From an uncultured Coriobacteriaceae bacterium (GTDB lineage: Bacteria; Actinomycetota; Coriobacteriia; Coriobacteriales; Eggerthellaceae), in contig CACXMZ010000007.1 in the NCBI GenBank assembly GCA_902768975.1, forward strand, positions 62,001 to 126,000: DNA of 64,000 nt. The letters run 5' to 3'. A program made the position numbers and the translations under genes. The notes under the pieces are model-generated. The model was not told the origin of the DNA, did not search any database, and saw nothing but the letters and a program-made list of their open reading frames with translations. How positions within the stretch are numbered: position 1 is the first letter of the stretch; the number at the start of each line of letters is the position of its first letter. Shown in pieces: positions 53,501-61,958 of this stretch.

Positions 53501-54718
53501 TTATCTGGATTGTACGATGCGATTGCAGACGGCGTCCCAGGAAAGGACGGTGGGGTCTGCGGTGGGCGCTGGAGCTGCCAGGGCTTCGGCGAGTGCCTGC
53601 GCCAGATGCGCCTCGAAGGCAGGAAGCGCTTCTTCGGCAGGTTCGTCGGACGTGCGCATGGTAGGCGGTTCCACGAACCAGATGGGCGCGTCGGGCAGGT
53701 GCGCGCAAATCCATTCCTGGATGCCTGGCAAGTCGGTGGCTACCACGTTGCAGCCACAGCCCATGGCTTCCAAGATAACCAGGGGCAAACCTTCGTAGAA
53801 GGAAGGCAACACAAACACGTTGGCACGGTTGTACGAGTCGATGAGTTCCTGCTGCGAAACCACCCCCGCAAAGCGAATGGGGTACGGGCAGACTTGGGCG
53901 AGCGCGAAGGCTTCGTCGTATTCAGCCTGGTCGCTATAGCCACCAACCAGAATGGTTTCAGTGGGAGCGTCTTCAGGCGTCATTTGGCTGATGGCGCTAA
54001 TAAGGCTTTCTACCCCTTTGCGACGCCAAATCTTCCCCACGTACACCAGGCGGCGAGCACCTTCTTCCCGCATGCCGGGCTCGGGGAAGAACTGCCCCTT
54101 GTCGTAGCCCGTGCCAATAACACGAATGCGTTCCGCGGGCACCCCGTAGACTTCGGCAATTTCAGCCGCCTGGGGCGCATGCAGGGCCAGCACTTCATCG
54201 AGCATTTGGATGCCTTCAATAATGAAGTCGCGCTCGAGGCTGTGCATGCGCATCTGGTTAATGTCGGTGCTGTGGCACACGGCTACCGCCTTGCAGTTGG
54301 CAAGCGCGGGGTTTTCCAGGGCGTGCTGCTGCAGCCCATGGACGACCACCGATGTCGCCAAATACAGGTGGTGGCAAATGACTAAATCGGGCGTGAAGCT
54401 GTCCAGCACTTCGGCAAGTTTGTGCGCGAAAGCCGCTTTGAACTGCACGGCCATTTCAGGCGTGAAGTCGCAGTAGCGCGTGGCCTTATAGGGCATGACG
54501 TTGCTCATGCCGGCTACGGGAAAGGGCAGCTCGTCCGTTTCGAAACGCACGGGGTGAAATGAAACTCCCGCGGGAAAAGCAGGGGCGTCTTCAGGCCCGA
54601 TGCCCGCAATGACCGCCTGGGTATGACCTGCGCGCGCAAAGCCTTCCACCAGTTGGGCTAGGTAAATACCGCTGCCCGTGGAGTCGGGTTTTTGCGCGCT
54701 CAGGTGAAGAATGTTCAT
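53501..54718 (-). CDS. GT4-family glycosyltransferase, second
   Basis: 405 aa. GT-B fold with MNILHLSAQKPDSTGSGIYLAQLVEGFARAG at the start, LVICHHLYLATSVVV and VCHSTDINQMRMH in the first domain, RIRVIGTGYDKGQFF, LVYVGKIWRRKGVESLI and the ANVFVLPSFYEGLPLVILEAMGCGCNVVATD acceptor motif (Glu-x7-Glu). It differs clearly from the GT4 at 23584. Substrate unknown. Its stop codon abuts the structured repeat. The next upstream gene is a zinc-ribbon protein, 49 nt away. Confidence 0.87.
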   Translation of the reverse strand: MNILHLSAQKPDSTGSGIYLAQLVEGFARAGHTQAVIAGIGPEDAPAFPAGVSFHPVRFETDELPFPVAGMSNVMPYKATRYCDFTPEMAVQFKAAFAHKLAEVLDSFTPDLVICHHLYLATSVVVHGLQQHALENPALANCKAVAVCHSTDINQMRMHSLERDFIIEGIQMLDEVLALHAPQAAEIAEVYGVPAERIRVIGTGYDKGQFFPEPGMREEGARRLVYVGKIWRRKGVESLISAISQMTPEDAPTETILVGGYSDQAEYDEAFALAQVCPYPIRFAGVVSQQELIDSYNRANVFVLPSFYEGLPLVILEAMGCGCNVVATDLPGIQEWICAHLPDAPIWFVEPPTMRTSDEPAEEALPAFEAHLAQALAEALAAPAPTADPTVLSWDAVCNRIVQSR

Positions 54719-54767
54719 GCCGAATTCTTAAATGCCGTTTTCCGCCGCAGCTTTACTCACAGAAAGC

Positions 54768-54965
54768 CTAGAGGATCCTAGTGCTGTAGCTGGGGTCGTT
54801 TTCGCCAAAGTCGTTGGGTGGGTCCGGCGGAATAACATCGCCGCAGTAGGGGCAGGTCCCAGTCGATACACCTTGTTCTGCCACAACAGGCATACCACAG
54901 GTTGGGCAAGTAGCTTGCTGCTTTCCGTCGTCATCTCTCTTGACGGCACTTGGTCTAAAACACAT
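54768..54965 (-). CDS. Small double-CxxC zinc-ribbon protein
   Basis: 65 aa from an ATG behind GTAAGGAG. Two CxxC knuckles, CPTCGMPV and CPYCGDVI, form a rubredoxin/zinc-ribbon-like domain; the N-terminus (MCFRPSAVKRDDDGK) is basic and the C-terminus is acidic and Pro-rich. Partner and role unknown. A second frame over the same bases (54728-54949) is a shadow. Confidence 0.75.
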   Translation of the reverse strand: MCFRPSAVKRDDDGKQQATCPTCGMPVVAEQGVSTGTCPYCGDVIPPDPPNDFGENDPSYSTRIL

Positions 54966-55005
54966 GATGAAACTCCTTACTCCTCTACGTAAACTTATAC
55001 GCTCG

Positions 55006-55024
55006 TAAGCCTTAATGTGGCTTA
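55006..55024 (-). terminator. Short hairpin between flavodoxin and zinc-ribbon genes
   Basis: TAAGCC (55006-55011) pairs with GGCTTA (55019-55024), 7-nt loop. No U-run on the reverse strand; weak. Confidence 0.35.
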
Positions 55025-55067
55025 TATTTTACCGTGGTTCAGCAGGCGCTTCAACACGCCGTGCAAA

Positions 55068-55685
55068 CTAGCGGATAAAGTTGGTGCGTACGCGTTCTTC
55101 GGTAGCAGGCAAGCCAAAGGTTTCCTTGCCAAGCGCAATGCTCTTCATGAGGAATGCCATGTTGCGCGCCACCACGCGTACTTGCTGCATGCCTTCCCCG
55201 TCCTGTTCAGCTTCACCTTCAAGGCGACCGTGCAAACCGTTCCAGTACTGGCCACCCGCAACCACCATATTGGTGATGGTGAAATACTTGTTCAGCGCGT
55301 CGAAGGTTGCCGTAGTACCACCACGACGAGCAACGCACAGAGCCGCGCCTACCTTCATGGTCTTGTCAAAATGCGTGCTGTAGAACAGGCGGTCGAGGAA
55401 GGCAAGAATAGTGGCATTAGGACTCGCGAAATACACGGGCGAGCCAATAACCAGGCCGTCCGCTTCTTCGAAGAGGGGTGCAATTTCGTTAACGGCGTCG
55501 TCGATAACGCACTTCCCCGTTTTACTGCAGCCCTCGCAGGCAAGGCAACCACGAATGTCCAGTTTGCCAATCTGGCGCGTTTCGCATTCGACGCCCTCTT
55601 CGGCAAAAACCTTTTCCATTTCGGCAAGCGCCAAACCCGTGTTGCTGGCATTGCGCGGGCTTCCGTTGATCATGAGTACTTTCAT
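55068..55685 (-). CDS. NADPH-dependent FMN reductase / iron-sulfur flavoprotein-like
   Basis: 205 aa. Flavodoxin-like fold: MKVLMINGSPRNASNTGLAL FMN loop, then CLACEGCSKTGKCVIDD (compact Cys motif of Isf/WrbA-like reductases), DGLVIGSPVYFASPNATILAFLDRLFYS and GGTTATFDALNKYF. Such proteins move electrons from NAD(P)H or ferredoxin to quinones or other acceptors in anaerobes. AGGAG precedes the ATG. It follows the deaminase gene on the same strand, 66 nt away. Confidence 0.88.
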   Translation of the reverse strand: MKVLMINGSPRNASNTGLALAEMEKVFAEEGVECETRQIGKLDIRGCLACEGCSKTGKCVIDDAVNEIAPLFEEADGLVIGSPVYFASPNATILAFLDRLFYSTHFDKTMKVGAALCVARRGGTTATFDALNKYFTITNMVVAGGQYWNGLHGRLEGEAEQDGEGMQQVRVVARNMAFLMKSIALGKETFGLPATEERVRTNFIR

Positions 55686-55750
55686 TTCTGCTTCTCCTTC
55701 ATTGTTCGAACGGGCACGCAGACTTCGACCCGTTCGCTTCTTCCATCGTT

Positions 55751-57073
55751 TTACACACTGAGTGCTTTACCCGAAAGGGCACCAAGTATTTCGTTTACGC
55801 AGCGGACAACTTCAGCCTTCGTCTTTTCGATGTCGATGGTTTTATAGTCGCCGTTTTCGTAGAGCACGTCCCCGTCGCACATGGTAAGTACCACGTCGGC
55901 GCCGTTGGCGCTGTAAACCAAGTTGGTTGCCATGTCGTACGTGGGGCACATCCAGGGCGTGTCGGTATTGAGTACCACGAGGTCGGCACGCTTGCCTTCT
56001 GCGAGCACACCGCAGTCGCTGCGACCTTGGGCGCGCGCGCCATTCACGGTAAGCATCTGCAGGACTTCCTTGGGCGTGACCGTCGTGGGGTCAAGCGCAC
56101 TGCCCTTCTGGGTACACGCCAACAAGTAGCCGCTTTGCAGCAGGTTGTGCGTGTTGTTGGACGCCATGCCGTCGGTACCCAAGGCGCAATTCACACCTGC
56201 GTCGAGCATGGCCTGCACCGGCGCAAAACCGCTGGCCAGCTTCATATTGCTTGCGGGGTTCAGGCTTACGCTCGCACCCTTTTGTGCCATCAGGGCAATG
56301 TCTTCTGGCTCGAGCCAGACGCAATGCGCAGCGTTCACCGGCACTTCGAATACGCCCAGCGAATCGAGGTAGGCAGCGGGTGTCATGCCATTGTGGCGGC
56401 CCTTGCATTCTTCGTGTTCAGCCTGGGTTTCAGAAAGGTGGATGTGCAGGCCCGTGTTGTGTGCTTTCGCTTCAGCCACGCAGCGTTCAATCATGCCTTC
56501 GGCCGTGGTGTATTCCCCATGCACGCACATGTCAACGCGAATGCGACCGTCGGCTGTGCCGTGGTAGTCAGCAAAGAGGCGCTTGTTCATTTCTGCCACG
56601 GGCAGGGTGTCGTAGTCGGCGTCCGTAAGCATGGTGGAGCTATCGCAGTGGTTTGCCTTCATGCGTGCTTCAAGGGTGGCGTCGCAGCGGTCGGTGGTGG
56701 CGAAGTACATGTCGCTGTAGCTGACCACTCCATAGCGCAGCATTTCCGCCTGGGCAAGCATGGTTCCCCAATAGTGGTGGCCTTTTTCTGCGTCCATCTT
56801 GGCTTCGAAGGGCCAGACCGTTTCGTTGAGCCACTGCTGCAGGGGCTGGTTTTCGGCATAGCCGCGCAGCAACGTCATGGCTGCATGGGCATGCGTGTTG
56901 TAAAAGGCGCTCATGAGCAGCTTGCCACGCCCGTCGTAGACCTGCCCGAAACGTGCCGCGTCCGCAGGTTCTTCGGCACCTACATAGGTGATGAAAGCAC
57001 CTTCCACGCCCACGAACTGGTCTTTAAGATAGTCCAGGTTTTCGTCCAGAATGTCGATATGACTGAAAAGCAT
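55751..57073 (-). CDS. MTA/SAH/5'-deoxyadenosine deaminase-type amidohydrolase
   Basis: 440 aa from ATG 57073 behind AAAGGGGG. Metal ligands: HAH in SAFYNTHAHAAMTLLRG (about residue 53-55), HIHLSETQAEHEEC (about 209), NAAHCVWLEPEDI (about 240) and GTDGMASNN (about 286). The WPFEAKMDAEKGHHYWGTMLAQAEML segment is typical of the MtaD/TRZ-ATZ family that deaminates adenine nucleosides (S-adenosylhomocysteine, methylthioadenosine or 5'-deoxyadenosine) to inosine forms. Upstream genes encode a nucleoside hydrolase and a sugar-kinase-like phosphotransferase, consistent with stepwise nucleoside breakdown. Exact substrate unknown. Confidence 0.82.
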   Translation of the reverse strand: MLFSHIDILDENLDYLKDQFVGVEGAFITYVGAEEPADAARFGQVYDGRGKLLMSAFYNTHAHAAMTLLRGYAENQPLQQWLNETVWPFEAKMDAEKGHHYWGTMLAQAEMLRYGVVSYSDMYFATTDRCDATLEARMKANHCDSSTMLTDADYDTLPVAEMNKRLFADYHGTADGRIRVDMCVHGEYTTAEGMIERCVAEAKAHNTGLHIHLSETQAEHEECKGRHNGMTPAAYLDSLGVFEVPVNAAHCVWLEPEDIALMAQKGASVSLNPASNMKLASGFAPVQAMLDAGVNCALGTDGMASNNTHNLLQSGYLLACTQKGSALDPTTVTPKEVLQMLTVNGARAQGRSDCGVLAEGKRADLVVLNTDTPWMCPTYDMATNLVYSANGADVVLTMCDGDVLYENGDYKTIDIEKTKAEVVRCVNEILGALSGKALSV

Positions 57074-57151
57074 GCTGCCCCCTTTGCTCGCAAAATGCTT
57101 TGTTACTTGCATTCATTATACGCCCTCGGGGGCATACGCTGCTGCCAATCG

Positions 57152-58090
57152 TTAAGCCTGGACAGCCCTTTCCCAGCTTTGATAAATATGTTCACACAGG
57201 GCTTCACCGTTGCGGGGCACTACCAAGGAAATGGGCGCAGCAATTTCGGGCGCCTGCGCGCGCTCGAGGTAGCCCACCGAAAACAGACGGGGGTTGCAGG
57301 CAACTTCGAAGGGCTCCAGTTCCACAAGGTCTGGGCGCACGAGGGCAACCGCCGCCAGCACGTCCCAGCCAACAAAGCCGTCGGTATTCCAGTCCGAAAG
57401 CGCAAATTTCATCCAAGGCATGCAATAGGTTTTCAGGACGCCCGACAATTTGTATTCAGGCTTGATAAGGCGCTCTTCAAATTCCTTCGACCAGAACGTT
57501 ACCGGCAGGCAGTTCCACGCGTCGGCCAACAACAAGCGGGCGCCGTCACGCGCCGTGCTAAAGGTGTCGCATGCCGCCTGCCCGTCAACCGAAAAGTTCA
57601 ACTCGTTCATAAGCAGACCCCCCACAAACAAGCTGTGGGTGATGCCGCCCATAAGGGCAATTTCGCTATAACGCGCCAGGCAGCCCGGGCTCAGGCGTTC
57701 TGCTGCAGCCAAGTCGGTTGCGGCACCCAGGGAAAGCAAGCTGACATCTTCGCCGTTTTGAACCCGCGCTGCGATATACTGTGCGGCTTCACTCGGCTCC
57801 TGGCTCGACGTTTGGCCCTTCAAGTCTGTCGGGTAGTCGCTGGGCAACCAGCCCATCCGCTCGCTTGGCGCGTCGGCCCCGCGCAGCACGGGAATATCCA
57901 CGCCGAATTCGGCCATAAGGCGCTGCGTGGCATCGTAGGTTTCTTCCGTAGAGGCATTGGCGTGCGTAACACATATGGCATCGATAACCACGTCGTCCAT
58001 ACCCAAGAGGTACAACAGGGCAAGGCCGTCGTCGATTTCCTTGCCAGGAATGCCCATCGTGTTGTCGCATACCACCACTATGTGCTTCAT
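57152..58090 (-). CDS. Inosine/uridine-preferring nucleoside hydrolase family
   Basis: 312 aa. N-terminal Asp cluster VVCDNTMGIPGKEIDDGLALLYLL, a variant of DTDPGxDDAxAL with extra residues between the Asp groups. Then LLSLGAATDLAAA, IALMGGITHS, MNELNFSVDGQAACDTF (Glu-x-Asn-x-x-x-Asp) and the C-terminal calcium Asp in GWDVLAAVALVRPDL. These residues bind ribose and calcium, so it should cleave N-glycosidic bonds, but the altered Asp motif may mean another nucleoside. It lies between deaminase and kinase genes. Confidence 0.85.
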   Translation of the reverse strand: MKHIVVVCDNTMGIPGKEIDDGLALLYLLGMDDVVIDAICVTHANASTEETYDATQRLMAEFGVDIPVLRGADAPSERMGWLPSDYPTDLKGQTSSQEPSEAAQYIAARVQNGEDVSLLSLGAATDLAAAERLSPGCLARYSEIALMGGITHSLFVGGLLMNELNFSVDGQAACDTFSTARDGARLLLADAWNCLPVTFWSKEFEERLIKPEYKLSGVLKTYCMPWMKFALSDWNTDGFVGWDVLAAVALVRPDLVELEPFEVACNPRLFSVGYLERAQAPEIAAPISLVVPRNGEALCEHIYQSWERAVQA

Positions 58091-58130
58091 CGTGTTCCCT
58101 TTCGCTTCAAAGCCCTAGCCACAAAAGGCG

Positions 58131-59174
58131 CTAAAGGCCGTAATAGTCGCGTGCAATAAACGCCAAGAAGTCGGGCTGCAAGTATTCCTTTATCTTGGCG
58201 TAGGTGTCGGCATTCGAAGACGCCCGAGCGCCGCCTTCGTATTCGGCGAGCGCCATGGCACACCAGCTTAAGCCGCGCAAGCAGGTGACCGTTAAATAGT
58301 CGTCGAGGCGCTCTTGCAAGCCAGCCGTGTCGAAGCGCCCCGCAACTGCAATAAGGTAGGCATCGACAAAGGCTTCCATCTGGCTGCGGTCGAGTATGGT
58401 AGTCGTCTTCCAGTAGGTAGTGGTAGGAACCAGAAAATGCGCGAGGTCCTGAGCAGGTTCACCCAGCACCGGCTTTTCCCAGTCGATAAGATAGCTGCGC
58501 TCGCCCGCCCCATCGTTGATAAGGAAGTTGCTCGAATTCACTTCCGTGTTCACGATGCACAGGCGCGCCGGTGCCGGCAATTCCGCGTCGCGCTGGGCCA
58601 CTTCACGCGCTTTTTCGAACAGGCGGTTCATGCTTTCGATGAGCGTTGGGTCCGCCTTGCTCCATGCGCAATAGGCGGCAAACATCTGCTCACACTCTTC
58701 AACGATGGCGACAATGGGGTGGTCGGGCCGCACCAAATGGCACGATTCAGGTACCTGCACCGCATGCACGTCGGACAGGATCTGCGCCGCCAACTCCAGG
58801 TCGGTTTCATAGCGCAGGGGGCGGCCCGGCAAGCGGTCTTCCACGCCAACGCCATAGGGGAAGTTTGCGCAGGAACCGTCCACGTACCACACGCGGGGAA
58901 CGCGGCCCGAAGGCTCAAGCAAGCGCAGAGCTTCCATTTCGTATTCGATTTGGTGTTCCAAATGCATCTGGGAACCCAGGTTCACGCGCAGCAAAAGCGG
59001 TATGCTCGCACCGTTTTCACCGTCCACGTCGAAGGCGTAGTTGGCGTTATATTCACCCTGGGCAAAGGGGCGCAGGGGAAGCGGCGTATTGGGCGCCACG
59101 CCGAGGGCACTATGGAGGGCGTCGTTTGCGTCTACGTAGGCCTGCAGCTGCTTGATGTCGATAATGTTTTCCAT
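58131..59174 (-). CDS. APH/choline-kinase-fold phosphotransferase
   Basis: 347 aa from ATG 59174 behind GCAGGAG. Kinase fold: PLPLRPFAQGEYNANYAF (Gly loop), PLLLRVNLGSQ (Lys/Arg strand), the catalytic-loop equivalent CIVNTEVNSSNFLIND and the metal site YLIDWEKPVLGEPAQDLAHFL. The usual His-Gly-Asp of APH enzymes is Asn-Thr-Glu here, so the base would be Glu. Related enzymes phosphorylate choline, thiamine or methylthioribose. Position after an ABC transporter suggests it traps the imported substrate. Substrate unknown. Confidence 0.8.
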   Translation of the reverse strand: MENIIDIKQLQAYVDANDALHSALGVAPNTPLPLRPFAQGEYNANYAFDVDGENGASIPLLLRVNLGSQMHLEHQIEYEMEALRLLEPSGRVPRVWYVDGSCANFPYGVGVEDRLPGRPLRYETDLELAAQILSDVHAVQVPESCHLVRPDHPIVAIVEECEQMFAAYCAWSKADPTLIESMNRLFEKAREVAQRDAELPAPARLCIVNTEVNSSNFLINDGAGERSYLIDWEKPVLGEPAQDLAHFLVPTTTYWKTTTILDRSQMEAFVDAYLIAVAGRFDTAGLQERLDDYLTVTCLRGLSWCAMALAEYEGGARASSNADTYAKIKEYLQPDFLAFIARDYYGL

Positions 59175-59204
59175 ATGACTCCTGCTAAAACCTTGCATCC
59201 CGAA

Positions 59205-60068
59205 TTAGGACAAGTTTGCTTCGGCACCCGACAGGGCATGAACGTCCACGCTGCCGTCGTGCGTGCGCAGCAAAACCGCAGGACCGTTTGCACAACCAGG
59301 GGCAGGCACCGCAAGCTTTCTGCAGGTAAATTGCCCATTTTCCACGGCACCTTCAATGGCTAAGGTCGACCCAAAACTGGCGGCTACTTCTTCGGCAGCT
59401 GGGTGCTGCAGAATGTCGGCCGGGGTGCCAAATTGCACCACGCGGCCCTGGGCCAGGTAGGCCATTTCGTCGCTCATCATAAGTGCCTCGCGTGCGTCAT
59501 GGGTAACCATGAGCATGGTGGTGCCCGTTTCTTCGTGCAAGGCCAACACCAGGTGGCGCATTTCGTCGCGCAGGCTTTCATCCAGGCCGCTAAAAGGTTC
59601 GTCGAGCAGGATGGCAGAAGGGTTGCCAGCAAGGGCGCGCGCCAAGGCAACACGCTGGCGCTGCCCACCCGAAAGCTCGCTCGGAGAACGGCCTTCCATA
59701 CCTTCCAGCTGCACGCTCGCAAGCGTTTTAGACGCCGCCTGCAGGCGCTCTTCCTTTGCCACACCCTGCATGCGCAAGGGGAAGGCTACGTTTTCCGCCA
59801 CCGTCATATTGGGAAAGAGGCGCGAGTCCTGAAAGACCACCGCAACCTTGCGCTGGTGCGTAGGCACGTCGTCGATTACTTCCCCGTCGAACAAAACCTG
59901 CCCACTGTCCTGGGGCAACAGCCCGCTAATAACGGAAAGAAGCGTGGACTTGCCCGCACCCGATTCGCCAAGCACGGAAACAAAGGAAGCAGACGGGACC
60001 ACAAGCGAAAGGCTGTCCAATACACTTGCCCCGTTACGCTTCACGCTTATGTCTTTAAGTTCAATCAT
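59205..60068 (-). CDS. ABC importer ATPase (PotA-like)
   Basis: 287 aa. Walker A GESGAGKSTLLSVISG, Q-loop VVFQDSRLFPNMTV, signature LSGGQRQRVALARALAG, Walker B AILLDEPFSGLD and the switch His in MVTHDAREAL. A C-terminal regulatory extension (from about 225) is short. It belongs to the polyamine/iron/sulfate importer class. It is 31 nt after the permease gene. Confidence 0.93.
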   Translation of the reverse strand: MIELKDISVKRNGASVLDSLSLVVPSASFVSVLGESGAGKSTLLSVISGLLPQDSGQVLFDGEVIDDVPTHQRKVAVVFQDSRLFPNMTVAENVAFPLRMQGVAKEERLQAASKTLASVQLEGMEGRSPSELSGGQRQRVALARALAGNPSAILLDEPFSGLDESLRDEMRHLVLALHEETGTTMLMVTHDAREALMMSDEMAYLAQGRVVQFGTPADILQHPAAEEVAASFGSTLAIEGAVENGQFTCRKLAVPAPGCANGPAVLLRTHDGSVDVHALSGAEANLS

Positions 60069-60099
60069 GTGTTCCCACTATCGTAACAAGTTGCCACCA

Positions 60100-60984
60100 T
60101 TAAGCTGCGTACAATTCGGCATTGTCCAACGCGCGCAAACGACGCAGCAGTATTTCGGATGCAAAAAATATGGCAAAGGTGGTTACCAGGAAGGTAAGGC
60201 CATAGGCGCCCGCCACCGTGCGGTCGCCGCCCGTAAGATACGGGAACAGCACGAGGGCAAAGGTGCGCACCTTCCCACTGCCCACCAACAGCGTTAGGAA
60301 GTATTGCGAAACAGAAATGATGTAGCACATGGTCATCGACGAAATAATGCCGGGCAAAAGCGAAGGCGCCGTAATCTGCGTAAGCACCACAGGCCAGCGC
60401 GCGCCCAGCGTGCGCGCCGCTTCTTCCATGCGTGTTCCAGCCGCGCGAGTGATGTCTATCATGATGGCCACCGCGTAGGGCAGCGAAACAATGGAGTGCA
60501 CCAGGATGACGCCAAGAACACTTCCCGCAAGCCCAATGCGAATAAAAACGATTTGCACACCCATGGCAAACACCGTGGCGGGCACGAGGAAGGGCAGGAA
60601 GGTAATAAATTCAAAGGCGGTGCGCCCGCGCCAACTATGCAGGGCAATGGCTCGCGCCGCCATGGCACCCACGAGGGTGGAAAGCGCCGCCGAAGCCAGG
60701 CCAATACCAATGGAAAGCAGCAGACTGTCCAGGCCACCGCCTGCCCCACCCGAAAGCACGAGGTCCATACCGCGCATGGAAAAGGCCTGGGGAAGCGCGT
60801 CGGGCCAGGGCCATGCGTCGGCGAAAGCCCATATCGCAATAATGACCGTGGGTACCAGGGCAAGCAGAATCTGAATCGCCACAATGACGCGCGCAAGCAC
60901 CTTGCCGCGAACCGCAGGGCGTGTGCTGCTTCGGCGTCCTGTGCGCGAAGTACGCGCAGCTTGTTGTGTGTTGGTATTAGCCAC
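60100..60984 (-). CDS. ABC importer permease (PotC-like)
   Basis: 294 aa from GTG 60984, which overlaps the stop of the other permease and follows GGAGGG. Six membrane helices; the EAA loop EEAARTLGARWPVVLTQITAPSLLPG contacts the ATPase. It forms the channel with the second permease. The ATP-binding subunit follows. Confidence 0.9.
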   Translation of the reverse strand: MANTNTQQAARTSRTGRRSSTRPAVRGKVLARVIVAIQILLALVPTVIIAIWAFADAWPWPDALPQAFSMRGMDLVLSGGAGGGLDSLLLSIGIGLASAALSTLVGAMAARAIALHSWRGRTAFEFITFLPFLVPATVFAMGVQIVFIRIGLAGSVLGVILVHSIVSLPYAVAIMIDITRAAGTRMEEAARTLGARWPVVLTQITAPSLLPGIISSMTMCYIISVSQYFLTLLVGSGKVRTFALVLFPYLTGGDRTVAGAYGLTFLVTTFAIFFASEILLRRLRALDNAELYAA

Positions 60985-61885
60985 GCATGCCCTCCTGCTT
61001 CCGTTCGCGCAAAATAAGCGCGAAGTAGACAAGCGCTGCCACGGCGCATACCAGCGCCGTCACGCCATTGAGGGCCATGGCGTAGCAGCGGTTCACAATG
61101 TCGGGGTTCGTGAATTCCATGTAGGCAAGCACGGGCATAGCCTTGGGCGTGGTCGGACCCAGCAAGAAGGGCACTTCGTAAGAGCCCAACGAGAATACGA
61201 ACACGACCAAGAAAGCCCGCAATGCAGCCGGCAGGCACAGCGGCAAGGTTACATGCAAAAAGGACCGAAAGCCCGAAGCGCCACAGGTAGCAGCCGCTTC
61301 ACCGAGCGAGTCGGACACGTGCGCCATAATGGTGACCGTGCAAAACGCAATGTAGGGAATTTCCTTCCAAGCATACACGGCAACAATGCCCCAGCCACTG
61401 GGCGCCCCCACGATCGAACCAAGGTCGGTCGGCGAAGCTGCGAGTCCCAAAAAATAGAGTGCGCGTGAAGCCAAGCCCGAACCAGAAAAGATAAAAACCA
61501 GGGCAAGAGCTACCAGGGCATGCATGGTCATAATAGGAATCTGCAAGCCTACGAGCTGAGGGAACCTGCCCCACTTGGCACGCGTGAGCGCCCAAGAAAG
61601 CACGATGCCACCCGCAAGCGCAATGGCGCTGGACACAATTGAAATGCGCATAGAAAAGGCCATTGACGACGTAAAGTCGGGACGGCTAAACACCATGGCG
61701 AAGTAGTCGAGCGTGGGTTCGTTCATTCCCAAAAACGGCATGATGCCAAAACCCTGCATAATGCCGTTTACGGTGCCGTACAGGAACACCCCCACAAGCG
61801 CGACCGCAGGCAAAGCAAGCGCATAGGGCGCCAAGAGGGCGCGCATCCTGCGCGCTTGTCCTGGTTGAGCTGCCGAGCGAGCCAT
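60977..61885 (-). CDS. ABC importer permease (PotB-like)
   Basis: 302 aa, about six helices. The EAA loop reads GEAAATCGASGFRSFLHVTLPLCLPA. The N-terminus is basic. It lies 73 nt after the binding-protein gene, with a strong hairpin between them. Confidence 0.9.
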   Translation of the reverse strand: MARSAAQPGQARRMRALLAPYALALPAVALVGVFLYGTVNGIMQGFGIMPFLGMNEPTLDYFAMVFSRPDFTSSMAFSMRISIVSSAIALAGGIVLSWALTRAKWGRFPQLVGLQIPIMTMHALVALALVFIFSGSGLASRALYFLGLAASPTDLGSIVGAPSGWGIVAVYAWKEIPYIAFCTVTIMAHVSDSLGEAAATCGASGFRSFLHVTLPLCLPAALRAFLVVFVFSLGSYEVPFLLGPTTPKAMPVLAYMEFTNPDIVNRCYAMALNGVTALVCAVAALVYFALILRERKQEGMRG

Positions 61886-61913
61886 AGTCCTGCCTCTACC
61901 TTAACAAACTGCA

Positions 61914-61940
61914 TGGCGCCCCGCGTTGTGCGAGGCGCCA
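61914..61940 (-). terminator. Attenuating/stabilising hairpin between binding-protein and permease genes
   Basis: TGGCGCC/GGCGCCA (61914-61920/61934-61940) with an inner CGC/GCG. There is no U-run. Such hairpins after binding-protein genes often favour their over-expression relative to the permeases. Confidence 0.6.
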
Positions 61941-61958
61941 ATTGCAAAATAACGAGCC

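Noticed and set aside
54728-54949. 73-codon reverse ORF overlapping the zinc-ribbon gene
   Set aside because: Frame shadow; the overlapping frame has the Shine-Dalgarno and two CxxC motifs.
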